A stretch of DNA of 64,000 nt from Pochonia chlamydosporia 170 (lineage: Eukaryota > Ascomycota > Sordariomycetes > Hypocreales > Clavicipitaceae), in contig NC_035791.1 of assembly GCF_001653235.2 (NCBI RefSeq), positions 2,728,001 through 2,792,000 on the forward strand, in the 5' to 3' direction. The translations under genes were made by a program, and so were the position numbers. The notes beneath the pieces are model-generated. The model was not told the DNA's origin. It saw nothing but the letters and a program-made list of their open reading frames with translations, and ran no database searches. This document shows, piece by piece, positions 23,016 to 35,423 of this stretch. Within the stretch, counting starts at the first letter, position 1, and the number at the start of each line of letters is the position of its first letter.

Positions 23016-24714
23016 TTACTTCTTGTCTGGCTTCCGAGTCGATGATCCATGGGCGATGACTGGCCCAGCGGGTTTGATTGTCTCTTCGGGGGGTTTGCTG
23101 GGTTGTTTTTGTTGGGTGGACGGCGAGGGGGAAGAAGTAGATGCGCGACTTGAGGCTTTCGAGGACTTAGGATCGTCTCTTGGCATTTTAATTTGGTCGA
23201 CCTGTCGTGTTGGCCTGCTCGCTTCTTTGAATTGTTCGTGGCGGTGGTGTCTTGGCCTTGAGTCCTTTGATAGCTTGATTCGTTCTGCGTCGGTCGTGAT
23301 GTCCGTTGTTAGTCTGGCTGATACCACGCGCCCTTGGAAGAGCTTTTGGTCCAGGATACGGACGGTTGCTTCGGCGGCCGTTGGATTCATCAGGGTCAGG
23401 AACGCATGCCCTCGTATTCGTCCTTTGGGCTCGACCAAGGGAATATCCATGCCAGTTATTGCCGATGAGTATTCACCTATTTGGTGACGGATCCAGTTTG
23501 CTACGTCGCTCTGTCGCGCTTTATGTTGTATCGATGTAATCACCACTTTGCAAGGTTCGTCAGCCGTATAGCCCAGTCTCTGATCCGAATCGCTCAATTT
23601 TAGTCCCACGCCCATGAGAGGAACATGACTTGGGGTCCCAGCAGTACTTCGATAGTGAATTGATGCGTGCGACTGGTGCGAGCTTCCATACTGCGAATCT
23701 TGTGACTGCGATCCTCCGTATTGTGAGGAGCCGCTGTAATGTCCAGCAGGCATGAGACCCGTCTCTACTGGTGGTTCGTAGTAGCAAAAGCCTGGTGCGT
23801 AGGTCAACGTGTGGTTTCTCATGGCGGCAATGGCATTGTAAGATTCTGCCATGGTTGTATAGGGGGCTAGAACTGGCATTCCACCGTATGCTATCGCTGT
23901 GACCGGCCCTGCTGGACAACTGATCGATGGAGGTAGTCGACCAAACTCATGATCCATACCCAGCTGGATTGATTCATCTTGTTGTTAACCCAAGATTATT
24001 CGACATGATGCAAGACTGGAGGCGCATTAGAAAAATATTGCTCGTACCGGACTGGTCAGAGACACTGCTTCCTGCATGCAACTCCTCGACGGAGGCAGAG
24101 CCGTCTCGGGGCTGCGCGATTGTCCCGCCGCTATATCCCAACGGGCCGAGGTGCTGAATTGAGCGACTCTGGAATCGACGAGTTCTTTAATCTTGATGGA
24201 TTCGGTTCTGTTCTTGTCAGAAGCAATGATTGCTCGGTTGCGGAAGTATTCCTTCTTGAGGCGAGCTAGATGTCTTGGTTAATGTTACATCCAACTCTAA
24301 ACTGGTGCCAGCCTCGAGAGACATGCAGTTAGGAAAAGGGAGACGAAAGAAACAGAAATAAATCACACTTACACCACGCTTTGTTGAAGTTATCTTCGCC
24401 GCGAAGTCGTATCCAGCCGGATGTGCTTGACTGAAACAGCTCGACGTGGTCAACTTCGCAGTCAACACGCAGCCAGTCTTTGAAGTCTTGCCATGATGTG
24501 CCAAACGGCAACTGAGAAGCCCGCAAATATGTTAGCCCTGGAAGTCATGCCACTGACTCATGACGAAAGTTAAGAAGACATGGAAACAAAAAAAAACTTG
24601 TGGCGGCCAGTTACTACGAACATTGCATATTGGCATATAGTAAACTCCAGTCTTGTCTCCTGGCTCGACGTCTGCCATAATCACTTTCTTCTCATTGCCT
24701 CCCAGGCGGGACAT
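23016..24714 (-). CDS. two-RRM RNA-binding protein
   Basis: There are four exons, 24622-24714, 24373-24511, 24048-24265 and 23016-23963, giving 465 residues with phases fitting throughout. After MADVEPGDKTGVYYMPICN comes a first RRM-like fold (LPFGTSWQDFKDWLR, VDHVELFQ, GWIRLRGEDNFNKAW). The middle has a low-complexity Gly/Ser/Gln/Tyr segment (GSSQYGGSQSQDSQYGSSHQ). A second RRM-like domain follows (CKVVITSIQHKARQSDVANWI, GRIRGHAFLTLMNPTAAEATV). The C-terminal ~90 residues are Lys/Arg/Ser/Pro-rich. Canonical RNP1 aromatic residues are weak in both domains. The first donor is GTTCGT, less usual than GTRNGT. I cannot name an orthologue; RNA binding is inferred from the folds, and the role is unknown. 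Confidence 0.75.
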
Positions 24715-26359
24715 GATCCTCGGCGTGCAAGCTGGTTCAGGCAGCAAATATAGCGCAACACACAACCCAAACTGGACTGAAAAGCCACAATCTTATAAGC
24801 GCCCAGAGGAGTGTGTATTTGAGACAACAGACGTCCCGAAACGAACGTCGTTGTTGACGATATAGGCGAACGTAGTTTGTTGGTAGCGAACATTCAGTCA
24901 GAGACACCGGAGTTCTACTCCGTAATGATGAAATTTTTTTTAGCCTCTCGCGTAGCTGTGTGGGTGAAAAGCTGGACAAGAACACTTTGTGATGGTGAAG
25001 AAATTCAAAGGTGGTATGAAGAGGGAACTGCCGGTGTGAACAAGGCCGTTCAAAGAAAAGCAAATACTGGTGGCAAGGATGGCAGCGCACATTATCCGCG
25101 CCACCATTCCAATGAGAGAGAGGATATAGGATATATGACCTGGCAGCTTCAAGTGCGTATGTACGTAGCAGGGGTCGGGAGCAGAAAGTCGAGGAAGACG
25201 ACGGAAAGATCAAAATCAGGCCCAGCCTAGCTCTTGGGCTAACCCGTCCAATATTAAGGAGATACTGAGAAAAAACCCTTTTGGCGGCTACGGCCAACGA
25301 TTCGAGATAATTCCTTGCACCTGCATTCAGTGATGAAGCGGGACAACTGGTCCTCCTTCCATGCAGCATCCCGCCACTGCTTCCACGACCCAGGTAGCTG
25401 GTTCACTCGCTGCCACCGATTGGTTAACATTGGTTGTTCGACTGTTGCTTCAAAGGATGTTGGATAACTTGAGCTGGCTGACCAGTAGTGGCTGAGTGAC
25501 GGATCGTCTTGACTGTTGTCGCTAACTTTGCCTGACATGTATGTTGGCTTGTGCGTTGGCATCGCCTGTTGCAAAAGTCATCCCGAACGCCCGCTCTTAA
25601 TCTCTTGGGCTCAGAAGGTATCTCGTGCTCCTCTCTTGCTTCCAGAATTACCTCCAATCCCGTGCCACTTACGACAATTGACATGACCAGATTAGTTCCA
25701 GCCGATCTACAACCCAGAATCTTGACCTGAGAGATGCGCCGGCCATCGGGAGATCCATTCTCTGGCCTTTTACGGGTCGTTGACCTTTGACCCATGTCAG
25801 ACCTTGCGACGACCTGTCACTTTTGATGTTCAAAAAAGTCTGGGGTCTGCAACACGAGCGGGAACGACCCGCCGAAAAAGCTCGGTGACAATTTGCTGGG
25901 GTGGTGAGGATGCCGGCCAACATTGCAACAGTATTCCTAGCTGGCGCACGAACATTCTTCCAACAAACTTGCACAACAATTGCACGAACAACAGCCGGCA
26001 TCTTTGAGACGACTGACTTGTGCCACTTTTGTCAACTGGCATAAGCGTGAGAAAAGAGGAAACATAAAGTTTTGTTGCAGGTTGACGCCTTACGCTGTTT
26101 TGTCTAGAATGGAACGCCACGCTGCAGCTAGGCAGATGGAGAGGACAGGGGGAGATTTATACCCTCCACCAGAATGCATGGCTCTCGGCAAAGCAACACT
26201 GTGTGTGTGTACTTCCCCCAACACCGAACCATTCTTTTGGGGTTGATTGGTTTGGGCGATCGGTGACTGAGTCCTGTCCAAAAAGACGTATCAAACCCCG
26301 TAATTTCGCAGTTTGGGGCACCGGAATTGACTGGTGTTATTGGTCGCCACTCAAAGCTC
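24715..26359. other. intergenic, upstream of RRM gene and 3' of WRAP73
   Basis: A 210-codon minus-strand frame spans 24737-25369, but it has no domain, is rich in Ser/Cys/Leu and lies in the RRM gene's 5' region. I treat it as non-coding. One copy of TACTCCGTA sits at 24916-24924, and a short TG run near 26200. Confidence 0.45.
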
Positions 26360-28012
26360 TCAAGTGTATCTGAACGAAAAGGTATCGTCTAGATTCGATA
26401 TATCCTCCGCAATGACAATCGGCCGCGCAGAACCCAAGCTCTCCGCCTCGTCCCGTCCCGACGATGGTGCCAGCCATGGTCCATCAAACTCGGCTCCGCC
26501 TGATGCAGCCTCCCATGGGCTAGGCCCTGTGTCCGTATCCGCGAGAGACAACAAGACATACTGATGTGAGTCGGACAACAGCAGTTCCAAGGACTCGGTT
26601 TCGCGGTTTAGCCAAGTGACTTGCAACTTTGATGATGATTGTTTCGTTGTGGACAAATACTGCTCGGCGACTAGCGGTGTTGGTCCTTGCGATAATGGAT
26701 CCCAGACATACGACAATCCTTTCTGCTTCTCGTCCTGCGTAGATATCAAGAGCGTCTCTCTCACCGACGGGTGCCACGCAAAGTTTACCGCGGAATGAAA
26801 TATCAAGGCTGCGCGAAGCTCAGTAGCAACGAGATCCCATATCCATATAGTGCAGGGGGAGTCGTCTAGCCTCGTGGCCAACAGGGTGGAGGACGCATCG
26901 AACAGAATCGAAGAGCATCCCAAACGTGCATCTGTGGATTGCTTGGGGCCGTCCAAAAGTGAAGGCGGAGAGACTGTTTGTGTCGCTCTGAAAAAGGCAT
27001 GGACATTGCGTCCATCAGCTCCGCCACTGACTTGCTCTTGCCACACCTAGATACAACAGTCACGTCAGAGCTGCATGATGCCACAGGCTGGCCGCCCGTC
27101 GAAGAAGAAACATTGAGAACGTACCTGAAGTGTCTCCCGTGGCGTGATGGCGGCGGGATGCATCAATCTCATCATTGATCGCCATATACCGGCTTGAAGT
27201 ACCGTTATTCCCCGCGTATGGTCCCCAATCACGCACAACTGTGCATCGGAGCTGAGCTGGCAGCTTTTGATCCCTGAATGCATGTCGAATTCGGGATCGG
27301 TGGCGGACTCCGGTACCAGGCCGTATGCATCAAGGGTTCGGAAGTGGTGTCCGTCTCCAGTGTACACGAAGAGCCGGCTGCCCTGGGCTGGAGATTCCCA
27401 CAGAACGATCCATTGACCATCAGCAGTCCATTGAATGCCTTGCGCATCTAGCGTATCCGGATACCAGGATTTCATTACCTGCCGTGTCAACGGATGATGT
27501 ATGCTAACCATGTCTTTGCCGCCCACCCTCGTCAACACAACTATGTGACCGGTGTCGGGGCGAATGGAGAAGCCTCGCGAGGCGGAGGTGGGATGATGAA
27601 ACTTGGGGTTGCTAATCTCAACGGCTTTGGACGTGGTGAGATCAAAAACAGAAAATTTCATGCCAAATGGAGCACACGCCAACACTTCGGTGTCCCGGGC
27701 TCCAAATCGGATCAACGGCAGCTTGCCACCAAGCGGTGCGGCAGGGTTGTGAATGGTGGCCTGAAAGGAAGAATCGCATGCTGCAAACACTTGTATTAGG
27801 TCGCCTGCAGAAACAAGTAACTTGGCCGACGAAGGAGCCCAGGTGAAGCTGGTGATGGGTCCGGTGAGCTCTGGAGAGAGTTTCACGACATGGACGGTCT
27901 GCAAGGTTTCGGTTGACCGAACAATGATTGTGGATGAGATCAATACCGCCACAAGACGGCCATTGGGACTGGGCTCGCAAAGGGGAGAGGCTTGACACAG
28001 CAGGTTAGCCAT
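26360..28012 (-). CDS. WRAP73: WRAP73 (WDR8) WD40 protein
   Basis: Exons are 27125-28012 and 26360-27046 (intron GTACGT...TAG, phase 0), giving 524 residues against about 460 in human. WRAP73/Wdr8 proteins act at the centrosome or spindle pole body; the fission yeast member works with Msd1 and the kinesin-14 Pkl1 to anchor minus ends. The WD40-like blades follow the family order. The best landmarks are the start LLCQASPLCEPSPNGRLVAV, then GIQWTADGQWIVLWES, SCQLSSDAQLCVIGDHTRGITVL, MMRLMHPAAITP (the conserved HPAAI word), STLLATRLDDSPCTIWIWDL and FAWHPSVRETLLISTQ. The last ~60 residues are a low-similarity tail. An in-frame ATG at 28042 would add 10 residues. Confidence 0.87.
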
Positions 28013-29162
28013 GGGGCTTGGACTTCTCAAACGTTGGTGCAAGCTGCAAAGTTCTCCTTACATTTGAAGGGCCTGGTGTAATGCACTGCGGGCACCGGAG
28101 AGACCTGCATGTTTGCCAACGTTGACAACTGTTGTAGCACCATGCCCGGACGTTTCGGAGAATAGGGAGGACGTTTGCACAAAAAGTAAAGATAAAAGGC
28201 ACGGTACACTGTTTTGAGCCTAAATATATTGCGCGGCCGTCCTTTCTCATGTATAAGGATAAGTCTGGCCGGCGTGGCTTACACAACAAAAAGCCTGTTT
28301 GCAAAGCTGATGGCGGGGAAGATGCCGGCAGCGGGCGACTGTGCAGGATCAACCAGGGGAATCGTGGCAAGTCCAGACTGGCATCAAACGTGGCGTCTTG
28401 CGAGGAAGAATTAAAAGAAAAGTTCGCCGGTCATAAGTGTCTGTGCTTCGGAATGGCATACCCGGTGATGAAAGCCAACCCGTGAGGCGATGCCCGTGAT
28501 GTGTGGAAGCCCGCCAAAGAGGTTGACTGGACGTTTTTTCTGGTGTTTACTTGATTTCCCGTTTTGGTTTAGCGGTATTGGCATCGCGAATCGCCACTCT
28601 CCGGCAGGCTACTGGCACCAGACGAGCGATGGTCCATCCAGAAGATCCATTGATGACCTTGAAATGTGTAATTCTTGACCCTCCTCTGGGTCTTCCTGGC
28701 CTTCCGGAGTCCACAGCCTTGTTTTCAAACAGCTGGATTGGCTTGTGGCCTCGGCTTGAGCAACTTTTCAGACCTGCTTTATCGAGGGGTAGACGCCACC
28801 ACGGCCAAGTGCACAGCATCTCGGATTGCGGCCTCTCCAGTAAACTGGCTGTCTGGTGAAGGAAGCAGCTGACTCATCGAGTATAACACTGGTTCGGACG
28901 CCCTTCCGCTACAACAGGTTCCAGCTAAAACGTGCATCCAACATCTCCTCCCGTGTTGGTACATTTTCTATGCCTCGAATTTCGCCTTGCGGACATTGCG
29001 TTTAACCTCAAGTTTCAACGCCCCTCGGTTTGTACAGGATGGATCGTCGAGGAAGTCTTTGAGAGTACATATTCCGTGCGTTACAAGTGACATCGTGGTA
29101 GCCAGTCGGTCGTCCACCACCAACGCTCGGGTCAGCACGCTCCCAGACTGAGTCAACCAGAC
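28013..29162. other. divergent intergenic region WRAP73 / MOCS1A
   Basis: 1.15 kb with several short overlapping frames and no recognisable domain. It must contain the promoters of both flanking genes. Confidence 0.4.
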
Positions 29163-30497
29163 ATGTTGCACTCCAAGATGCAAGCCACCGGCAGAATCGT
29201 TTTCACTGCGGTGCCACGTGTTGGTCACTGTGGCAGAGCATCTCTCGCACATCTGTCGTCTGCCGTTTCCCGACGACATCTTGGAACCTCAGCATTGGCT
29301 CATGAGAGTGTCTCTGAGGTATCAGGCTCGCTGGGTACCGCTACACCTCTCTCTCGCCAGGATCGAGTTCGTAATGCAAAGCCGTTTTCGGACTTCCTGA
29401 CAGACACATTCCATCGCCAGCACGATTACCTGAGAATATCAGTGACGGAGCGTTGCAATCTGCGATGTGTTTATTGCATGCCCGAGGAAGGGGTTCCCCT
29501 GTCTCCAAACCGAGAGCTTCTCACTACGCCGGAGATAGTGATGCTGTCATCCATCTTTGTTTCTCAAGGCGTCAACAAGATTCGTCTTACAGGTGGGGAG
29601 CCCACAGTTCGACGGGATATACTATCTCTCATGCATCAAATCGGCGCATTACGACCCCATGGCCTGAGGGAACTGTGTCTTACGACGAATGGCATATCAT
29701 TGCATAGAAAATTGGACAGCATGGTTGAGGCGGGTCTCACAGGCGTTAATCTAAGTCTTGACACGCTGGATCCATGGCAGTTCCAGATTATGACCCGACG
29801 GAAGGGATTTGATGCCGTACAAAGGAGCATTGACAGAATTTTGGAGATGAACAAGCTGGGCGCTGGTATCAAACTGAAAATCAACTGCGTGGTCATGCGC
29901 GGGGTGAACGACCGTGAGGTGCTACCATTTGTCGAGATGACGCGTGAGAAGGATCTCGAGGTGCGATTCATCGAATACATGCCCTTTGACGGGAATAAAT
30001 GGAGTAAAGGCAAGATGTTTAGCTACACGGAGATGCTTGATCTCATCAAAGAGCAGCATCCCGGGCTACAGAAAGTCAACGATCACAAAAACGATACGAG
30101 CAAAACTTGGCATATCCCCGGATTTGCAGGAAGGATTGGGTTTATCACAAGCATGACGCATAACTTTTGCGGCACGTGCAACCGGTTACGCATCACCGGT
30201 GATGGCAACCTAAAGGTGTGCCTCTTTGGCAACGCCGAGGTTTCACTGCGAGACATTTTGCGGAAGTCGAACAACGGAGAGCCGATTGAGGAGGAGGCGT
30301 ATGAGGCAATGAAGCAAATCGAAATGGACCGAAAGCAAGGTCGTGTTTCCCCAGACCAACGTCTCGGTGTTGCACCCAATGAAGCTGAGCTGTTGGATAT
30401 TATTGGCATGGCAGTCAAAAGGAAGAAGGCCAAACACGCCGGTCTTGGGACTCTGGAGCACATGAAGAATCGACCGATGATATTGATAGGTGGGTGA
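29163..30497 (+). CDS. cnxABC: MoaA/MOCS1A radical SAM GTP 3',8-cyclase
   Basis: A single exon of 444 residues encodes the enzyme for the first step of molybdenum cofactor synthesis, converting GTP to 3',8-cyclo-7,8-dihydro-GTP in mitochondria. The N-terminal ~85 residues form a Ser/Arg/His-rich presequence. The radical SAM cluster motif CNLRCVYC has its cysteines at 98, 102 and 105. LTGGEPTVR and NLSLDTL follow, and the second cluster comes from C336, C339 and C353 (FCGTCNRLRI, LKVCLF). The protein ends MKNRPMILIGG, so the C-terminal Gly-Gly essential for MoaA is present. The frame stops at 30495-30497, inside a GTGGGTGA sequence that could also serve as a splice donor into the downstream MoaC region. 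In Aspergillus nidulans both parts belong to one locus, cnxABC, whose name I borrow. Confidence 0.93.
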   Translation: MLHSKMQATGRIVFTAVPRVGHCGRASLAHLSSAVSRRHLGTSALAHESVSEVSGSLGTATPLSRQDRVRNAKPFSDFLTDTFHRQHDYLRISVTERCNLRCVYCMPEEGVPLSPNRELLTTPEIVMLSSIFVSQGVNKIRLTGGEPTVRRDILSLMHQIGALRPHGLRELCLTTNGISLHRKLDSMVEAGLTGVNLSLDTLDPWQFQIMTRRKGFDAVQRSIDRILEMNKLGAGIKLKINCVVMRGVNDREVLPFVEMTREKDLEVRFIEYMPFDGNKWSKGKMFSYTEMLDLIKEQHPGLQKVNDHKNDTSKTWHIPGFAGRIGFITSMTHNFCGTCNRLRITGDGNLKVCLFGNAEVSLRDILRKSNNGEPIEEEAYEAMKQIEMDRKQGRVSPDQRLGVAPNEAELLDIIGMAVKRKKAKHAGLGTLEHMKNRPMILIGG

Positions 30498-30741
30498 ATG
30501 GATCTCCTTCTCCAGCATATATTACGATCATGTATACTTTTACAATGGCATCTGTCTCTACGTGGCGTTTGGGCGGCATTTGTTGGCATTACTTCTTGAT
30601 ACTACTATCATTTATCAACACAGCTATATCATGGATGAATTGCATTAGTCGGATACGACGTGGCGGCATTCACTTTGCACTTTTTTATTCATTCTGGCCG
30701 TACTATATGGGAGGCAAATTTGCTGAGCAGTGCACCTGTAG

Positions 30742-31403
30742 ATCCCATTCCAGCAACTCTTAGCGGCCAAATACCGACCAAAGTTGGTCGCCTACTCAGC
30801 ACTCCTGGGATGATAAAGCCAGCACAGCTCAGCACGCATGGTCTTCATCTCCGTGGTCATATGAGGCAATTTTCAAGTTCACGACAACACAGAAAGTCTG
30901 AGGAGAAGGAAGGAGAGAAGAAGGGAGTCCGTCTAACTCATGTTTCGGACTCTGGGTCAGCACACATGGTTTCTATATCAGAGAAATCAGTCACCTCTCG
31001 AATAGCCACGGCATTGTGCACCGTACGGTTCTCCAATCAGACGGCGCTGCCTCTCATCCAGGACAACCAAATGAAGAAGGGCGATGTGCTCGGGGTAGCC
31101 CGTGTTGCTGGCATCATGGCAGCAAAGCGAACGCCAGACTTGATTCCGCTCTGTCATCCGATCGCGATATCCCACGTCACGGTCGACTTGCAGCCGAATA
31201 AAGTGGACAACGCGATCGAGATACGGGCGACAGTGACGTGCGATGGCAAGACCGGGGTCGAGATGGAGGCCATGACGGCGGCATCAACGGCCGCACTAAC
31301 GGTGTATGATATGTGCAAGGCGGTGGACAAGGGCATGGTGATTGACGGCGTACGGGTGGTGTTGAAGGATGGCGGCAAGAGTGGACGATGGGAATTGGAT
31401 TGA
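30742..31403 (+). CDS. cnxABC: MoaC/MOCS1B cyclic pyranopterin monophosphate synthase region
   Basis: This region completes precursor Z synthesis by converting the MoaA product to cyclic pyranopterin monophosphate. Core motifs are all visible: MKKGDVLGVARVAGIMAAKR, LIPLCHPIAIS, TGVEMEAMTAASTAALTVYD and DGVRVVLKDGGKSGRW. The C-terminus matches bacterial MoaC. The start is uncertain. A freestanding protein could begin at ATG 30810 or 30861, with a presequence-like RQFSSSRQHRKS ahead of the core. Alternatively, a donor at 30490 joined to a TAG acceptor at 30741 (252-bp intron), or to one at 30648 (159 bp), would give a phase-correct MoaA-MoaC fusion without the Gly-Gly end. The coordinates here use the 30741 acceptor. 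Human MOCS1 makes both kinds of product by alternative splicing. Confidence 0.85.
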
Positions 31404-34400
31404 CCAGCGGACCGAATATCTGGAGGCTGCAACATGAAATGTAAGAATCGGATAGATTGCATCCACGTACATACAAGCTACTCTGCTGCCAATACTGACT
31501 GCATCGTACAACCATCCATGAGAAGATGAGAGAGTGTGTTGTCCACGAGCTCAGCCAGTCGACCCCGCCAAAGCTGGCATACTGTGCATATTTACCCCTC
31601 CATGATCATTTTTATGCGGCAACTCCCATCCTATTAATATCGCAGGCCAGACCCAGCCTCAAGCCCTGGTGCAATGCCAGCCAGTGCTTGCAGTCCCCAG
31701 ATATGGCTTGCATATGTAAATGATTCCAACAGCCCCATTCGAGATCTCTCGAAGCATCATGTGATGGCTTTGGCGCTGATGCGTCTTACCGCTCTTCACG
31801 ACGGAGGTGTCTTTCTGCAGCAAGACGAACAATCTGGATGAATAAGTACCTAGGTAGCTTGTAGCTTGCCAATTTCATCAGAAAGTCGAGTGCTTTCCGC
31901 GGTACACAGGTGGCGGTTCAAGGCAAACTACCCGGGGAGGCATGATTAATGAGGCTTTAGCCACTGATGAACTCTGATGAGCGGCTTGAGTAGTCTGTGT
32001 GTGTGTGTCATGGAGCCATCTTTCCTGTCAGAGCTTAAGATGCGAAAAAGGGAATGCTCGGCATCACTGGAGCAAAGGGTCCAGGCAAGGGTTGTTGATA
32101 GACTATGCCGACACGACAATCACTTGCACAAGCTCGTTTCATCTCGATCACAGTGTTTCGGCGAACAGAGCATGCGTCGCTGAAGTCATGGTTTGCCACC
32201 AGACTGTACCGGTCGGGGCCGCCTGTTACGCTGCGTCGGTACGGATTCTCCGAAGGCAGCGGGATTGGAATTGAGCCTCAAGTCCAGGCTCGCAGGGTTC
32301 CATGCTCGTCTCTGGCGCAGTCGAGTGTCCCCACGGACTATCGCGGCGGTGAGCTGGGGGGTTGTTGGGTCTGGAGGAGGGATTTGCAGCTGGAGCCCCA
32401 AAATTGGTAGGCCAAGAGCAGGACCAGAACTTCCGTTTTCTTGTCCAGAGCTGTCTGGAGCAGTCTGGTCTGGTCTGGTGTAGCAATTGAACTGAATAAT
32501 AACTGCTGGCGGGGTCTGGCCCTCACCTCGCCCAAGCACAGCCATTGAATTCTAATCAACGCCCAGTGCTAGCCGAGATCAACATTGGAAGTTAGGGGTC
32601 CAGATCCACTGGAACACAATTGACATGTCTGCAAGAACATCCAGATGTCAGCAAGATGTTATGGGCCATCACAGATTCACAGAAGATCAACAAGCCCAGA
32701 TGTTCGCCTCGCCGCAGGTCAACCTTCATCGAAGTCTTGGTGCAAAGAGCCCAACCCGCTTGCAGGGGACCCTGGCGGTGTGTACCCAACACGAGGCGTC
32801 CTCTCAACCAATCACATACAAACGATAAGGAAGTCGACTCGACAAATGGGCCTTCCACGGATCCGTGTGGGGACGTGGACTTTTGGTTCCTCATTGCTTG
32901 GAAGCAACTTGACAGATTGACATTGGCTTGGAGCGCGAGCAGCACAAGAACGGAGGTGAAGAGGAGATGAGTGGAGGGCGCAGCTCGATGAATCAGTCTG
33001 TTCCAAGATGGGAGCAAAAGGAAACCAACGGAGAGTTTGGAGGCTTGGGAACGGTGCGGAGATGCAGAAAGCAGCAGTAATTGTGAAATGTGCAGATGCG
33101 ACGTGCATACAGAGTACACGTCTGGTCAAGTAAGTAGTCAAATTTGCAAAAACGTCTGGAACCTAACGGCGTACAACCACGTAATATTGTATACAAAAGG
33201 TCACGAGACGCCCATCTGATAATTTCCCGTCCAGCCCTGGACCACAGCAATCTCTCACACGACCAATTTGTGCAACCTGGGCTGTGAGAAACATGAATGC
33301 ACAACAGCTTGCGTTCGCAGACGCACCAGATACGATTGACGGAGGTGCTCCATTGTGACAAGCTTGACGGGGTGCATGTCCATCAACATAACATTGAATG
33401 CTGGCTGGCTGTCTTCTAAGTTGGTGGTGGTCAGGGACCCTTGCCTCGCTACAACCTTCCCCACCCCACCTGAAGTGCAATCGACACCGCTGACCGTCTT
33501 ATTCAACCAGACATGGATTTGACCAAACATTGAATGATGCAGTCTGGTCGCTCGAGGCGAGAGTTTGCGACAAAGAATGCTGCCGCTGCGCCATTTCTTG
33601 CAGAGAAGGACCAGACCAACTGGACCTGATGGGGTGGCACGGCACTTGTTGCATGTACTGGAGATGAAGCGATTTGAATTTACTGACAAAAACCTTGAAG
33701 TCAACGTGCATGGTCTGTTCGTATAGGCCGCGCCATCGCCATCACGATTAGCCGCGCCAGAGGGACTGGACAGACCGACTGGCATCCAGACAAAATCGAA
33801 GCAGCTGCATGTAAGAGCAGCTCAGATGTACATACGTACATACGTACATACATACGTCTCGGCAACATGTCCGCTGCGGGCAGACATCCAAGGCATTGCA
33901 GGATTTAGTTGCAGACCTATTATTACAGTGGTATTTCCTTGGCCAAATCAGGATGGCACACTCAAGATTGCTGGATCGAGATGAGGGTTGACCTTGACTG
34001 GGCTGCTTGGCTGGATGGAACCGGTCGTCCTTGAACCATCATCTCAAAAGAGCCATTGTTCATGTTGTAAGGTGTGGTGGTTCACGGACCCTAAAAAGAA
34101 TGATGTGCAAATTATGACGATGTGATGCCAGCCAGTGCCTTCTATTGATTTTCATCGTCTGGTGGTTGTCCAGCATCGTACCGCGCTCTTGGCCACTTGA
34201 GCAGACGCAGACAGACCAGACATCAATTGATGGACATCTGGACCAGTGAGACCACACAGAGTGCTGATGAACGGCTTCAGAGCCGCTAGTCGCGATGGTG
34301 GCTTGCTGCCACTGATGGCACGGCTTCAATGTTCCCACAGGGCCACCCGCACCACCGCCACTTCTTGACTCTTGACGGATTGAATGGTGTCTGGCGGTTC

Positions 34401-35423
34401 TCTTATTATTCCCAAGTTGGGCAATTCACCTGCTGTGTGAATGAATCTTTTCACCACATCGCGACGTAATACTGTAGCACATGCATCTTGATAACAACAG
34501 CAAATCCCAGCACAGACCGTACAGTAAGTGCCAGGCATAACACGGACCAAGACCGGGGACTTATTCACCTGTAAAAAACTGCCTGCCCAGCTTGAGGACA
34601 ACAACAAGATTGAGCACCAGTCTTGGACCCTCCGCTAACCAGGGGGCACCCCTGCTTGCCCTTCAGCAACTTTTGAATCCACTGGTCAGTGCTCGCCTGG
34701 CAGGGGCCTGGGGTCCCTACGGGGATTGATTGACTTGACTTGACTCGCTAGGCATTGCCACTCACCAGACTCCGGAGGGCCGCTGGGCCATGACTTACAT
34801 GTACTGACTAGATTGACAACTTTCGCAGCACGTCTGCCAATTGCCGCGCTGCGATAGTCATCTTGGCCCAGCGTTCCCCCTCGAAATTCACCCACCCACC
34901 CGTTCAATCCCGCCTTTTTCGGTTCGGCGCATCCGACCACTCCAGACAGTTGACTTTTTGTACTTTGCTCAAAAGCAGCTGCCCTCCCTCAACGGCAAGT
35001 GCTTGCATTTCCAATTTGCGAATGGCCTCACGCCTCCAGTCTGCTCCTTTGTGAGAAACGAAACAGCAAAGCACAAAGACACCTGACCCAACTTCGTCAT
35101 ACTCTGCGCAACTGCCATTCTGCAACCTGCAAGCTGCAAGCACGGGTCATCCAGAGACACCACACCAGACACCCCCAGCCCGTCTCACCAAAACTTTGAC
35201 TGCCACCTCCGACGAGCCGCCCGTCCGTCCGGAAGACCGACCCGACGACACTTTGCGCTTCTCGAGTGTATTGACGCCGCCCTTCTCTCCATCACCACGA
35301 GCAACACCGCTCCGTCTTGGTTTTCCTCCCAACGGTGGCACACGACGCACCATAATAACCGTCAAACAACAGCCTCGTCTTTTGCTTCGGCCCCCGGCCT
35401 ACCTCACGCTTCACTTTCAGACC
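31404..35423. other. 4-kb gene-poor region
   Basis: No frame has a recognisable domain or exon logic. Short repeats are common: a (TG)6 run at 31996-32008, (TCTGG)3 near 32463-32479, an ACATACGT-type repeat at 33828-33857 and (TTGAC)3 at 34730-34744. There is also a TACCTAGGTA palindrome at 31847-31856. The CAGAC/GTCTG word recurs. The right-hand end is the C-rich 5' region of the FYVE gene. Confidence 0.5.
33828..33857 (+). repeat. ACATACGT-type simple repeat
   Basis: An imperfect tandem of GTACATAC/ACATACGT units about 30 bp long. Confidence 0.8.

Noticed and set aside
24737..25369. 210-codon minus-strand frame upstream of the RRM gene
   Set aside because: It has no recognisable domain, unusual Cys/Ser/Leu composition and overlaps the RRM gene's 5' region. 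Likely non-coding.
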